Assembly: GCA_963971425.1 (NCBI GenBank)
Contig: OZ020514.1
Span: forward strand, 41,949,158-42,013,157
Origin: Bryoerythrophyllum caledonicum
Taxonomy: Eukaryota > Streptophyta > Bryopsida > Pottiales > Pottiaceae
Direction: 5' to 3'
Length of the DNA: 64,000 nucleotides
This document shows positions 36,297-48,310 of this stretch, piece after piece. A program made the position numbers and the translations under genes. Below the pieces are notes generated by a model. It saw only the letters and a program-made list of their open reading frames with translations. It did not search any database and had not been told where the DNA came from. Position 1 is the stretch's first letter. Each line of letters opens with the position of its first letter.

Positions 36297-37008
36297 CATA
36301 CGGAGAGAGATCTCGAGCAAATTCTTCAGAGTCTTCATCGATGTGCGGTCGCAGTTTGTTCCACCGTAGGGGCCTTGCACTTTCGTGCATACAAGGCGGC
36401 AACGAATTTGCTCGGGACGTGGCCTTCGGATTCGTGGCGCAACCTGGGATGCAACGTGAAGCTCGGCATCATCGACTTCCTTAACATCCCTGGTTTCTAT
36501 GGGAAGGCAACGTCGCCGTTGGAGAGGCCCTTCTTCGACGAGTTCATGACCATGTTCGCATCGAAAGGGCAGGCCGCAGCCTCCCCTCACCGATCTTCCA
36601 GCCTGGCTCTTCAATTGCGGCGACGAGCAGTCACACCTTCAAGTGACAGCGTTTGCTGAGGGCCCGTTGTTGTGCCATGCATACGATGTGCTGCACTCAA
36701 AGTATCTTCCCTCCGAGAAGGAGCGCTTGGGAGGATTTGCGCCGAAGAGCAACAACGCTCTCGACCCTGTCCGCCTCCTCTTTCTCTTCAAGGAAGAGCT
36801 CACGCAGATCCCTGCCGTGAAGAAGACCTATGCAGCTTCGGAGCATGTATTGCACACCAAGCTTCGCAAGTACAACGAGCTGGCGTACTCAATGAACATG
36901 AACGAGCTCAGGATGGAGTTCTTCATCAAGGTCCTGGAACTATTCTGCAAGAAGGGGGAGGCAGTTGTCCAACTGTTTGGCGGGACGAAACTGCTCATTG
37001 CGAGTGTG
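36297..37008 (+). pseudogene. Inner element gene: methylase-like exon
   Basis: Rightward, after a possible acceptor (AACTAG, ending 36296). One frame runs to about 36575, then a one-base shift, then a clean frame to the donor GTAAGT at 37009. The end of the exon (E-L-F-C-K-K-G-E-A-V-V-Q-L-F-G-G-T-K-L-L-I-A) has the layout of the SAM-binding motif I of N4/N6 DNA methylases (usually D-P-F-x-G-S-G-T), but with the key residues changed, so catalysis is doubtful. The outer gene has an exon of the same layout ending at 53377, also in phase 0. The methylase assignment is inference from pattern only. Confidence 0.45.
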
Positions 37009-37293
37009 GTAAGTTTCCCTGCAGTTTAGCTCGAGTCGAGCTAAACTATTGATACCTCTCTCTGTCTGTGCATGGATTGTTTCTGAGAGGTCGTCTCTTA
37101 CGCTATTGTACTCGACACTTTAGCTCGAGTCGAGCTAAAATGTCAGCTTATACTGATATAATTTTCTAGCCGTATTTAATCGCGTCGTATCCTTTCATGT
37201 TTAAATAGCTGAGTTTAAATAGCAGTGTTACTTTGCGTTCACTTTAGCTCGATTCGACCTAAAGTGTAACTCGTTCAATCCATTGGTGTGTAG
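37009..37293 (+). other. Intron carrying three element-specific palindromes
   Basis: GT-AG, phase 0 on both sides. It contains AGCTCGAGTCGAGCT-type palindromes near 37027 and 37120 and a variant (AGCTCGATTCGACCT) near 37246, spaced about 90-125 bp. Confidence 0.65.
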
Positions 37294-37410
37294 ATGTTGG
37301 ATCTGGAGGCATTTTGCATATCCCACGACACCAATGAGCAGGAGCACGACGACGCCATGGAGGTCGCGTCGACGTTGGATCGGGCCAATTTTGTTATTGG
37401 TTCGTATCAC
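37294..37410 (+). pseudogene. Inner element gene: exon, left half, cut by the retrotransposon
   Basis: Phase-0 exon starting M-L-D-L-E-A-F-C and reading to ...G-S-Y-H, where the GTCAA target duplication begins. The reading continues at 48306 with V-N-A-E-I-F-P after removal of the retrotransposon and one duplication. The outer gene has a matching exon (53270-53055) with related sequence around Y-H-x-N. Confidence 0.65.
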
Positions 37411-37415
37411 GTCAA
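37411..37415. repeat. Target-site duplication (left) of the Ty3 element
   Basis: GTCAA, identical to 48306-48310. Confidence 0.9.
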
Positions 37416-38163
37416 TGTCAAAGGGAAGATCTCATCATTACATCAGATTACATCAGATCTAGTATTTTCACACCAGATTGCAACAGATCAGACCATACCC
37501 ACAACTAATCTGGACGTTTTCTCACTCTCATGCTCGAGATTTGAGTAGGGTTTAGTAGATCAAGCTAGATCTACATCAGATCTAGTGTATTCAGGCCAGA
37601 TCTATAATACCCACAACCCAATTTCACCACAAATGCTCTTCAAACATCAAGATCTACTCACACCTTCAAACCCTAATACAAACACACAATAGATAGTGGC
37701 AAAGTCTTGCTTTACTTCCTTACACGTCCATAAACCACTTCCATACTCACTTCAACTCTAGATCCATACACTAACTTCACTTCCTAGCTCTCTAACTCCA
37801 CTTCTACACCCTAGTTGCAACAACTCCAGAAATCAGCCCACACAAGACAAGAGAGAGGAAGAGAGGAGAAGAGAAGAGAGCCTCCCAAAAGCCTAAGAGG
37901 CGGCTCTCTAACCCCTCCAAACCCTAATCTGCCCTAATGGATGAAAGGTGTCTGGATGGATGACATCCATGTCCGGACAGTTTCATCCAAAATCTGGACA
38001 GTTCATCCAAAGTCCCGACTGGACAGTGTCATCCACTGTCAGTCCGGACAGTCTCATCCACTGTCCAGATTCATCTACTAGTTACTTTTTACCAATGAAA
38101 CTACTTAGTAAATCAAAAAATTACTACCTGGAGCTCATAATAAGCCTAAATCCCCGGTTAACA
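37416..38163 (-). repeat. 3' LTR (left copy)
   Basis: 748 bp, TGTCAAAGGG ... GGTTAACA. It contains five or six short direct repeats of GGACAGT-TCATCCA type at about 37970-38080. The same array is in the other LTR. Confidence 0.95.
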
Positions 38164-38178
38164 TTATCCCCCTTTTGA
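38164..38178 (-). promoter_or_regulatory. Polypurine tract
   Basis: Read leftward, AAAAGGGGGATAA abuts the 3' LTR, the expected plus-strand primer. Confidence 0.8.
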
Positions 38179-38293
38179 ACAACATCTGCCCTCAGATGTT
38201 CAAGTGGTGAACTGGGGATAAAACATAAGTCCAGAGATCTAATACCGGGTTAGAAGTCCAGACAAGTCACCTCTAGAGTTCTGCTGGACATCT

Positions 38294-41200
38294 CTAGCCA
38301 CTAGAAGAAGTAGCCACCTTGTCGAGAAGAACATTGTTGCTTGGCGCGTTAATTCCGGGATCGGGTCGGGTCTCCACTTGCATGCCATGTCCGGATTTGG
38401 ACGTAGTCGCCAATTCTTGAATCTGCTCTAGACCTGAAACTACCTCCATACCGGGTATCCGAGGCAAATCCACGCTGGGGGGAAGAATAGGTGCCCCGAC
38501 CGACTCCAGAAAGGCGACTGGAGGAGCCATTGGATAGTACTGCGGGTAGGGTGGAACTCCGGGGTGAGGGAGAAACTGTGGGACATAGCTTCGAGGTCCG
38601 GCACTCATACCGCAATGTCCAGATACACCCTCTGGTGGTCCAGAATAATGTCGGGGAAGTGGATACTGGAATGGACTACCATAACCTCCCGTACGCGCAT
38701 ACTGCTCCCTAGTTGCCATGTGAAATGACGCCGGTCCTTGAACGCCATGTCTAGGCGGCAGTCCGGATGTCCCACCTTGCTGATCGCCAATTAGTCCTAA
38801 ACCCATCTGGACTGGATAGGTGGTGTTCCAGAATGTAGTGGAAGGTGTGTCAAAGTCTGGAGTTGGAAACGGAATAGTCTGCTCTCCAGGGCGGTTCACA
38901 GCCTAGACATTCGGTGCCTGGGATTGCGGAGTCACTTGCCTTCCGATTTTCGTGTCAGAAGCCAAGGCAGACGTATCCTTATTGAGGATCTGTCCTCGTG
39001 AAGCAGCCAGTAAGGGTCTGGTCACTCCTCTACTTGAAGCCGGTTGGTGTCCCTCTGCCAGCTCCACTGCTTCCACCATGTTGCAGCCCAACTTTAATCC
39101 CCAACGTTTCTGCTCAATTTCCCGTCTCCATTCTTCTTCCTCCTGCTGCTGTTGGTTTTTTCTGGAGTTGCCTTCCTCCTTCTGTTGACTTTCTGGTGCG
39201 TGGATGTCCGGCTGGAGGTAGCTAGTATCCAGCTGGTTGTATATTGCCAGTGTTGAAGTAAACACTGGACTTTGCAATTCGCTCGAGTTCTCCAGGGCCA
39301 CTGTTCTGCATTCTCCTCCCTCTATAAACTCTAGACATCCAAGTCCTGCAGGGTTCATCTGCATCCCTTGAAGATTCGAGCGCTCCCCTGGACTTCCGGG
39401 CTGTACCAGTCTGTTTTTGTCTATGGGTGTTGACATATTCTCTGGACCACCATGTTCAGAGAACTTCAACTCTTCTGGACCACCATGTCCAGACAACTCC
39501 AGATTGACTTCATGGGTCATTTGCGTTGTCTGGTTTTCTCTTGCTAGAGTTGTTGTAGCATCTGAACTTCCCAAAAAAGTTGAAATAACCTGCACTTGGT
39601 CTTCGGGACCGCTATCCCCCTTTTGCTGCACAATCCGTCCCTGGATTGAGTCACCGGGAATCACTGGGAGTGACTGGTCTTTCTCATAGAACCGATAAGG
39701 CTTGAGTTTGTTAATGTTGACCAGTATCGGGTTGGGGTCGAAATTGTCTACCTTCACCAAAAGAGCTGTATTGTTCTGTAACCTGTATTGGATACGATAA
39801 GGTCCAAACCACCGACTCTTGAATTTGCCAGCGTGCTCCTTATGGCCCTTTGGATACCATAAAACGTAATCTCCAACCTGGAAGTCCTTCTGCTTGTAAT
39901 GTTGCTGACTCCAGAGCGCTCGGTCCCACTGGCGTTTGCCAACCTGCTCCTGGGCCATTGTTCTGTATGTGTCCACCTGTTCCAGATCTGCAATTCGAGC
40001 TGTCAGGACACGTGTAGACGTATAGTCCAGAGAACCTTCCGATGTCCGGGTCGGGATCAGATACCCCGTTGGCATCAATGGATGTAATCCATATACCAAC
40101 TAGAATGGTGTATGTCCAGTTGATACTTTGTATGCTGTTCGGTAGGAAAACAGCACAGTATGGAGATGTTCATCCCAGTCCGTGCGCTTCTCATTCACCA
40201 ACTTGGTGAGGAGATGACCAATCACCTTGTTGGTCGATTCCGCTTGACCATTCCCTTGTGGATAGTATGTTGTAGAAGTTCGGTGCTGGAGGAGAAAATG
40301 GTCCACCAGATACTCGATTGCTTCATTGATAAAGTGAGAACCTTGGTCGCTGACAAGTGTCAAAGGACACCCGTACCTGGTCAAGATCTGTTCATACAGA
40401 AATCTTGCAGTGACTGCAGCAGAGTTCGTTCGTAAGGCTCGAGCCTCAACCCACTTGGTAGCGTAATCGGTTGCCACCAGAATGTACCGACACCCTAATC
40501 TGGACGCCATGGGTTTGATGGGTCCAATAAAGTCCAGTCCCCACTTCATGAAGGGCTCCGCGGGCATGTTGGTAACAAGTTGAGCAAGTCCCGTGGCGGT
40601 CATCCCTCCCACCCGTTGACATTTGTCACAGGCCCGACAATACTCCGATACGTCTCTGTGTATGGCTGGCCACCAGTATCCAACATCCAGAATCTTTCGT
40701 GTGGTAATGTCTTGTGAAAAATGGTCGCCTCCAACTCCCATGTGTAATTCCCGCATCACTAGTTCGGCTTGACCGGGGTCCAGCACTCGACGGATAACTA
40801 GATCCTGCCCCCTCTTGTGCGGCACTCCAGATATGAGCGTGAATGGGAGGGATTTGAGGATGAGCTTCCTTTGTTCGTCCTTGGTCAATTCAGGTCGCAA
40901 ATGTCCAGTGCGGAGGTAGGCTGTCACATCCTGTAACCACTCTGGGTTTACATAGAACAGACCTGCATCTCCAGTTTGATCTTCCACTCCAGTTGGGGGG
41001 TCACCATTGGATAATCTGGACAACGCATCCGCGATCTCATGGGTCTTGCCTGGTTTATAAACCACAGTAAAATTGTACTCCTGGAAAAGTAAGAGCCATC
41101 GGGCGATTCGTCCAGACACCTGTGGTTTATTGACCAGGTACACTAAAGCCATGTGGTCAACATAAAAAACAATTTTATTGCCCAATAAGTAATGTCGGTA

Positions 41201-44200
41201 CTTACTCAGAGCATACACCATCGTCTGAGCTTCCCATTCAGTTGTGGTGTAGTTCTTCTCAGCTGAATTCAACAGTCGAGAAGCATAGGAGATTGGCTGG
41301 TCACATTTCCCAGTGGGATTCTGGGCTAGCATAACGCCCACAACAATGTTGGAGGCATCTGTATGTATATGGAACTCCAGATCCCAGTGTGGTACAATGA
41401 GAATCGGGGCATTCTGGTACCTCTCCTTGATGTCCAACCAAGCCTTCTCGCATTGATCAGTCCAAATGAACTCCTCAGTTTGGCGCATGAGTTTGGTAAT
41501 GGGTTCCATGACGTGTGCGTAGGACCGGATATAGCAACGGTTGAACTGGGCAAAGCCATTAAACACCTGAACGTCTCTAGGTTTTGTCGGTCTGGTCATG
41601 TTGGCAATGACTTCGATCTTCTTCGGATCTGGAAATTTGCCTTCTCTGGACACGACGTGGCCTAATATAATTCCAGAGTACACCAGGAGTGCACATTTCT
41701 CCGGGTTCAGACTAATGCCGTACTCCCGACACTTGATAAAGCACAGCCGAAGCTTCTCCAAGTGAGTGAATATATCACTGTAGACGCTGAAGTCGTCCAG
41801 GAACAGCTTCATGAAGTCATCAATATACTCCCGAAATGCTTTGTTGACTGCCCTCTGGTATGTGGGCGGAGCGTTCTTGAGTCCAAATGGCATGACTATC
41901 CAGACGAAAGCTCCCCAGTCTGTAACAAAGGCTGTCTTGTACCTGTCCTCCGGAGCAATTTGGATCTGATGATATCCAGAGTATCCGTCCAGGAACGAGT
42001 ACATCTCATGACCCGCCACAGTATCCAGAACTTCTTCTGTAAAAGGTAATGGATACGGGTCTTTTTTGGTTGCTGCGTTCAGCTTACGGAAGTCTATGCA
42101 TATGCGTAACTTCCCATTCTTCTTGGGCACTATGACTATGGGTGATAGCCATGTAGCATCCTCCACTGGTGCGATGAATCCAGCCTGGAGCAACTTGTCC
42201 AGATCACGCTTGACGATGCTGGCGTAGTTTGGATTCTACCTGTATCGGGCTTGATGGGCTGGAGGTATGTCTTTCTCCAACTCAATCCGATGCTGGGCGA
42301 TTGAAGGAGGGATCCCCTTCAAATCCTTGTATGTCCAGGCAAAGACATCCTTATACTCCCTAAGGAGTGTCACTGCTTGTGTAGCCAATTCCGGGTCTAG
42401 ATCAGCATTTATCCGCAAATACTGTGGTTCCTCTTCTGTCCCGACATTGACCTTCCGCAGTTGTTCTGACTCAGGGAGTGTCCAGGCCGCCACCTGCATG
42501 TCCTGGACCTTGACCCGCACGGGAGTTTCGTCTACATCGATGTCACCTTCCGTGAATGTATAGAAGTGCTCCGGGTACGTGGCATGTGGACTCTTTCGGT
42601 CCTCTGCAGAAGTCTGTGCGCCTGGCGCTGGCTCTTGTACCAGCAGAGTATCTGGTACGGGGTCCGAATCTGGACCTACACCGAAACTCGGTAAGGTTAC
42701 GGTTCCAACAACCAAGACATCTGGTTCTGTATCCAACCATCGGGTCTCCTCTTCTTCTGTCAGCCCAACTTCAAAGCTATAGGCGACTACAACCTCTGGC
42801 AGCTTAGGTCTGGGGCCTGTGCCCTGGTTGACTGGAATGGTCTTGACAGTGCCGCCTCCACGAATGGTCACAAGGTTGTTGCCCCAATCATGCTGGACTT
42901 TGGCATCTATCAGCCATGGTCTTCCCAACAACATGCTGTAAGCTTCGTTAACCTCCTTGTTCTTGATGACCGTAAGACTAATCAGGTATGGAATACCATG
43001 AATGTGAATCTTGACATTCCGTATAAGGCCCACCGGTTCCACTACCGTTTGATCTGCCATACGTAATCTATACGGTGCAGATTGTGGGTCTCTGAGACCC
43101 AAACGCTTCCGCTCCTCTTCTGTGATGAGATTAACTCCAGAGCCTCCATCCAGCAGAACATTCTCCAGAGTTCCAGTACCAATTTGTACGCGTAGTACTG
43201 GTAAATTCCGGTCTACATCGACCGCAGCACTAGAGACTGGACTTGGTACCTTGGAGGTATCGGGGTCCATGGTCGGATTGGTACTCTTCTCTGGAGTTGC
43301 CCGTGGTTCTGGAGAGGGGAACAAGTGAGTCCTCATAAAGTCACTGAGGTTGGGGGCCATGTGCAGTAGTTGTCCGAGAGTCACCGTCACTGGACTTTGT
43401 AATATCTTCCTTCCAACTCCAGGAATGATGTCTGTTGAACCTCCGGACGTAGGTAACTCGCTTGGTGTGGTCTCCTTGGTCCGTACTGGACTTTCCAAGA
43501 CATCAGAGTCTGGAAATTCCAACCAGTCTTCCGAAGAGGAAGGTATAACATCCTTGTCTGGATCTGGAGTAGGTTGAGTGGAAGTTGATCCTTGATCGAC
43601 CTGCTCCTGCTCGTGCATCTCCTTGATGGTATCCATCATCGCGTTTCTCAACCTTTCTTCTTCTTTCCAATCTGCCTGAGTCCACGCGCTCCGAGGTTCA
43701 GGTGCTTGGTCTTCCTTGTCTGGTGCTGCTAATCCTGCCTTGAGACGTTGAGCTCTAGTCAAGCTGGCTACTACAACGGGATCTTCTTCCTCCAGTATCT
43801 GGATATCCACGTTGCTGACGTGGTGGGCTGGATGAGCCTTGTTCTTGGCCGTCGTGGCTAGAAACTCTTCCCACTCCTTCTTGCACGGGCAGTTGTATCT
43901 CCGGTGCCCCGGTTGACCGCATAAGTGGCAAACCTCCGGCGGGTTATAATTAGAGTTTCCACCTCCAGAGCGCGAATACACTGGTCTGGAGTAGCTTCCA
44001 GAAGAATTCTGTTGTGTGCCTTGGTTCGATTGAGGCTGAATCCGGACTTCATTGACATTCACTGATGCCCCTTCCGTAGTTCTGCGTGGCAGTCCTTGTG
44101 GATTATCTGGATTGAACCAGCAATCGGGTTCCAGATGTCCTGCACGTTTGCAACGGTTGCAGAACTTCTTCGGCGCTTCCGGAGTGGCTGCCTTACTTGT

Positions 44201-46318
44201 GGTACCTCCTCCCTTGCCACTGGAGTCGTTTCTTCGGATCTCGATGCCTGTTGTTTTACCATTCAGGTCCGAACAGTTCTCCTCACATCGAAGTGCTGCA
44301 TCCAGCAACTCTGTCAAAGTCCGGGCCGGAGCAATGCTCGTGGTAAACTTGATGTACTCCAAGAGTCCAGCTCTGAAGTTAGTAATTCGGAAGCCCTCTC
44401 CTGGATCCAACTGCAGACATTTCATCAATGTCATGAACCGGTCATAGTAATCCTGGACTTTTTCTCCCACCTGTTGTGCGAAGGACTTCAGTTCTCTGTA
44501 GACGGCTTCATCGGTAGTCTGGCTCCGGTAGCGTTTTCGGAATGCCGCCTTGATGTCAGCCCATGAGCAGTACAGATGATTCTCCAGATATGTTTCATAC
44601 CAGGCTCCAACTTTGTCTCCCAAGGTGGTCCCAAACAAGTTGATGATCACTTGCTCGTCGGTTTCTCCATTATGCCACAATGTCCTCTTGAACTGGAGTA
44701 TGTGAGCGTCTGGATTACTCCCCTCTTTGTTCTTGGTGTACGTCAGGGGTTTCTTGTTCGGTACTACCGCCAGGGGTGCTGCGGTTCGCCAAACTGGAGC
44801 TGGTGCTGGGGGTCCAGCTGAGTAATCTGTTGGAGGATACGTCCGAATGGGTCCTCTGTACGTGGTCTCGCCAGGCGGCAACGGTCTGTCGTATACCACT
44901 GGTGGATAACTGGAGCTTGGTTTCGGAGCCAAACCCGGGGGTGGGCCCATACGTACAAACTCTGGAGCTCTGGATCTAGGTCCTAGTGTAACGACCTAAG
45001 GTGGGTAGACCGTAGGATACGTACCCACATACGGCTGCTCCTTGTAGTGCACCGGTTCCGGTGCCCTCGATAATGTTCCAGTTGGATGGACAGGACCTCC
45101 TGGACCTGCGCCCCTGTCGTCGGGTCTGGGTGTTGGCGTAGCTCCCATTGTCCTGGAAGGCCGCCGGTCCATGTATCCCCATTCCTCCGGGCCTAGTTAT
45201 CGGGATGAGTCTCCCAGCCGCTCTGTAGGGCCGGTCTCTGGGAAATGTCTCCATCTTCCCAACGGGTCTGGTTGTGGTGCTGCCGTTGATGGCTCCGCTG
45301 CACTCTGCCACGCTTCCCACCACTGGAAAGTCTGTTGTCGGGCCTCGTCCTTCCGCCTTTGAATGTCTGCAGTCCTCTGGTCCTCCAAGCGTCGTTGCTC
45401 TTCCTGCCATGTCTTCTCGGCATCTTGTCGTTGGGTCTGCTCTTGCAGTAACCTCATGGCTTCCGGGAGTTCAGGTCCACCTCTTGTCTGGTAGCCCCAC
45501 TCTCTTCGGTGCGGTTGTACTGGGCCTCCTTGTGTCCTTTGGCATCTTGCCTCCTTCTCTACCCTCTGTTGAGCCTTAAACTCGTCCAACATTCGCCTTT
45601 GTTCAAAGATGAACTCTGCATCATGGTCGAAATCTTCTTCTTCTCTGAAGGGGATTGTTGGTGTCCTTCGTGTACGTGAAAATCCTTGATTGCTCCTATG
45701 CTCGTCTAGTCCTAGACGTCCCATGTCCAGTCCTGGACGTCCCACGTCTGATCCTGGACATCCTGTGTCTAGACCATATCTCCTTGGGTATTCGTGTCCC
45801 AACCTCTGGCTCATTTCATCCAAACTAGTACGTAGATTGTCTGGAGTTTGAGCTTCATACCTTGGAGTTGGCGGTCTTTCCCATGCCCGGAGGTCCATCC
45901 TCTCCTCTGGGTCTGGATCATTGACCAACATGCTGACATTCGTCTGAACCGGCTCCCATCGGTGGTGGAGTGTGCCTTCAGGGACTCCAAACTCCCTCCG
46001 GTTCATCTCTTGTGCTCCCTGTGCTTCTCTGTTGTCCTGTCCTGTCCGGATCTGGAGTTCTCCTGGATCTCCAGATCCGTCTGGTCTTCTCGGGGGCAAA
46101 TCGTATGCCTCCTGTGATGAATTCTCGCCAATCGCCTCCATGTCTACTGGATGTCTCCGGTTCGCCGTACTCTCCTCTGAGCTTGGGTTCCGGTACCTTG
46201 TAGTGTCCTCTGCCTCTGCTTTCTGCTCTTGAATTCTTGGTAGAATTCGCCTCCTCTCTTGCTGTGCTTGGAATCTTGCTGCGAGCTCCATGTCCAGACC
46301 TTCATAGTCTCCCTCCAT
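38294..46318 (-). pseudogene. Retrotransposon gag-pol polyprotein, interrupted by five stops
   Basis: One leftward frame of 2,675 codons, broken by a TAA (45199-45197) and four TAGs (44998, 42238, 40102, 38905). First 373 codons: a Glu/Arg/Gln-rich N-terminal extension. Then gag with two CCHC knuckles (near 44160 and 43925), protease with L-L-D-G-G-S-G (near 43140), reverse transcriptase with F-L-D-D (near 41805), RNase H (H-T-D-A-S near 41360, A-D-A-L-S-R near 41020), integrase with an HHCC finger (40760-40620) and a DDE core (D-F-I-G near 40530, D-Q-G-S near 40350, then G-Q-A-E-S near 40240), and a GPY-like motif (near 39810). The tail to 38294 is Pro/Gly-rich. All catalytic motifs look intact; only the stops disable it. 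Confidence 0.9.
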
Positions 46319-46859
46319 CCTGTAGCACGTGTTGCCACTGTATGTTGCGATTTCTCTGTTGTATCACTCCAGTAGTGTACTTCTCCAATACTCCAGTGTG
46401 TGGTCCTCCAGTCAGTTACCTCCTTCAGTACTGCTCTTGTCACCCACGCCTGTTCTGGTCTTTGCCACTGTCCTGTTTCTACACCCAGATCACCCCACTC
46501 ATTCCAGCAGTCAGTAGTATATGCTCGTCATTCAGGTTAGGTCCTTCTCGGTTCTGGATCATTCGTTTTGCCGTCAAATATTCTCTGCCAACATTCTCAC
46601 TAAGATAACCATGGTCCAGCCACTGCTTCCTCTTTGGTTCATTTCCCACTGGATGTCTGGATCTGATTTCCAGCTACACCCTTTCTTCTTTCCTTAGTAA
46701 CACTGGACTATCCCCCATTTTTGACGTAGGATCAGTCCTCGGATCCAGAGCTGGACATGTGTTGGCCTCCCAATGTCCTCTCTAGCGTAGCGTCTCCTAG
46801 ACCACTGTGCCAAGGGCCAAATATTACAGTAAGGATCACAAGTGTTGGAAAACACTGGC

Positions 46860-47370
46860 CATCGCTAGACTGGACTTTACTGCAGGATACCCTCAGGGTA
46901 TCTGCCGGACTTCACTTGAGTAGGGTCTCTCCAGGATCTCGGTTGGGCTTTACCGCTACATGGTCGTTAGGAGTTCTGCAGGACGTCACCGCAGCGGGGC
47001 ATCTCCGGGTTCCACCGGACATCACTGCTGCAGGGTATCGTCCAGGTCTCTACTAGACTGCTGCTGCAGGGTATCTTCAGGAGCTCGGCGGGACATCACT
47101 CCAGCCGGGTATCTCCGGGTCTTCCACCAAACGTCACTACTGCATGGTTATGCCAAGGTGGCTGCTGGTCTTCTGCTGCAGAGTATCATCTGAATCTTGG
47201 CTGAACTTCTCGTCAACAGGGTCTTAGTAGGATTGCTGCTGGACTTCACTGCTGTAGGATACCTGCAGGAGCTCTGCGGGACTTCCACTCCACAGGGTAT
47301 CGCTCGGGTCTCTGCTGGACGTCACTCCAACAGGGTTTGGTATAGGTAGCAGCTGGACGTCTTTGGTCTG
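46860..47370. repeat. Tandem repeat in the retrotransposon 5' leader
   Basis: About ten or eleven diverged copies of a 40-45 bp unit of the form CTGGACTTCACTGCTGCAGG-GTATC, between the primer-binding site and the polyprotein start. Confidence 0.65.
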
Positions 47371-47544
47371 GGGCTGTCTGCAGCTGTCTCTGACTCTCTG
47401 GCTGTCTGTGCGTGTCTGCAGCTGCCTATTCCTTCTGTAGCTGGTTGCACGGGTTGCTGCCGCTTCATCAGCCACTTCCTACGACCCTCCAGAAACTGCT
47501 GTCTTGCGCTGCGGGTCAACAAGAGCCACTTGATTCGAACTTAT

Positions 47545-47556
47545 GCATGGTCGCCA
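47545..47556 (-). promoter_or_regulatory. Primer-binding site, possibly for tRNA-Arg
   Basis: Read leftward, TGGCGACCATGC starts one base after the 5' LTR. TGG is the complement of the tRNA CCA end. The rest does not fit initiator tRNA-Met (TGGTATCAGAGC) and resembles the 3' end of a plant tRNA-Arg (...TGGTCG-CCA). The next bases include GTTCGAA at the position expected for a T-loop. tRNA identity is inference. Confidence 0.6.
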
Positions 47557-47557
47557 A

Positions 47558-48305
47558 TGTTAAAGGGAAGATCTCATCATTACATCAGATTACATCAGAT
47601 CTAGTATTTTCACACCAGATTGCAACAAATCAGACCATACCCACAACTAATCTGGACGTTTTCTCACTCTCATGCTCGAGATTTGAGTAGGGTTTAGTAG
47701 ATCAAGCTAGATCTACATCAGATCTAGTGTATTCAGGCCAGATCTATAATACCCACAACCCAATTTCACCACAAATGCTCTTCAAACATCAAGATCTACT
47801 CACACCTTCAAATCCTAATACAAATACACAATAGATAGTGGCAAAGTCTTGCTTTACTTCCTTACACGTCCATAAACCACTTCCATACTCACTTCAACTC
47901 TAGATCCATACACTAACTTCACTTCCTAGCTCTCTAACTCCACTTCTACACCCTAGTTGCAACAACTCCAGAAATCAGCCCACACAAGACAAGAGAGAGG
48001 AAGAGAGGAGAAGAGAAGAGAGCCTCCCAAAAGCCTAAGAGGCGGCTCTCTAACCCCTCCAAACCCTAATCTGCCCTAATGGATGAAAGGTGTCTGGATG
48101 GATGACATCCATGTCCGGACAGTTTCATCCAAAATCTGGACAGTTCATCCAAAGTCCCGACTGGACAGTGTCATCCACTGTCAGTCCGGACAGTCTCATC
48201 CACTGTCCAGATTCATCCACTAGTTACTTTTTACCAATGAAACTACTTAGTAAATCAAAAAATTACTACCTGGAGCTCATAATAAGCCTAAATTCCCGGT
48301 TGACA
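47558..48305 (-). repeat. 5' LTR (right copy)
   Basis: 748 bp; seven differences from the left copy, all transitions. No clear TATA box was found. Confidence 0.95.
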
Positions 48306-48310
48306 GTCAA
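48306..48310. repeat. Target-site duplication (right) of the Ty3 element
   Basis: GTCAA, identical to 37411-37415. Confidence 0.9.

Larger units (their letters stand above)
37416..48305 (-). mobile_element. Ty3-type LTR retrotransposon, full length, 10.9 kb
   Basis: Two 748-bp LTRs (37416-38163 and 47558-48305) start TG and end CA and differ at seven positions, about 0.9 percent. The flanks are a perfect 5-bp duplication (GTCAA). The element runs leftward: primer-binding site at 47556, one long gag-pol frame from 46318 to 38294, polypurine tract at 38164. Domain order gag, protease, reverse transcriptase, RNase H, integrase identifies Ty3 rather than Ty1/copia. A GPY-like motif is seen but no chromodomain. 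Low LTR divergence means a recent insertion, yet five stops interrupt the polyprotein. It is inserted in an exon of the inner element gene. Confidence 0.95.

Noticed and set aside
36254..36659. Overlapping ORFs in three frames at the inner exon
   Set aside because: Only the frames that continue to the phase-0 donor at 37008 were kept; the others are shadows.
42236..42238. Programmed stop read-through between protease and reverse transcriptase
   Set aside because: Four other stops of the same kind are scattered through the polyprotein, including within the integrase, so a special role for this one is not supported.
40160..45579. ORFs on the plus strand opposite gag-pol (for example 44052-44566)
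   Set aside because: They are shadows of the retrotransposon frame, with proline/serine-rich composition and no domains.
47520..47557. A tRNA gene next to the LTR
   Set aside because: Only a tRNA 3'-end-like string is present; the T-stem does not pair and no D or anticodon arm exists. It is the primer-binding site.
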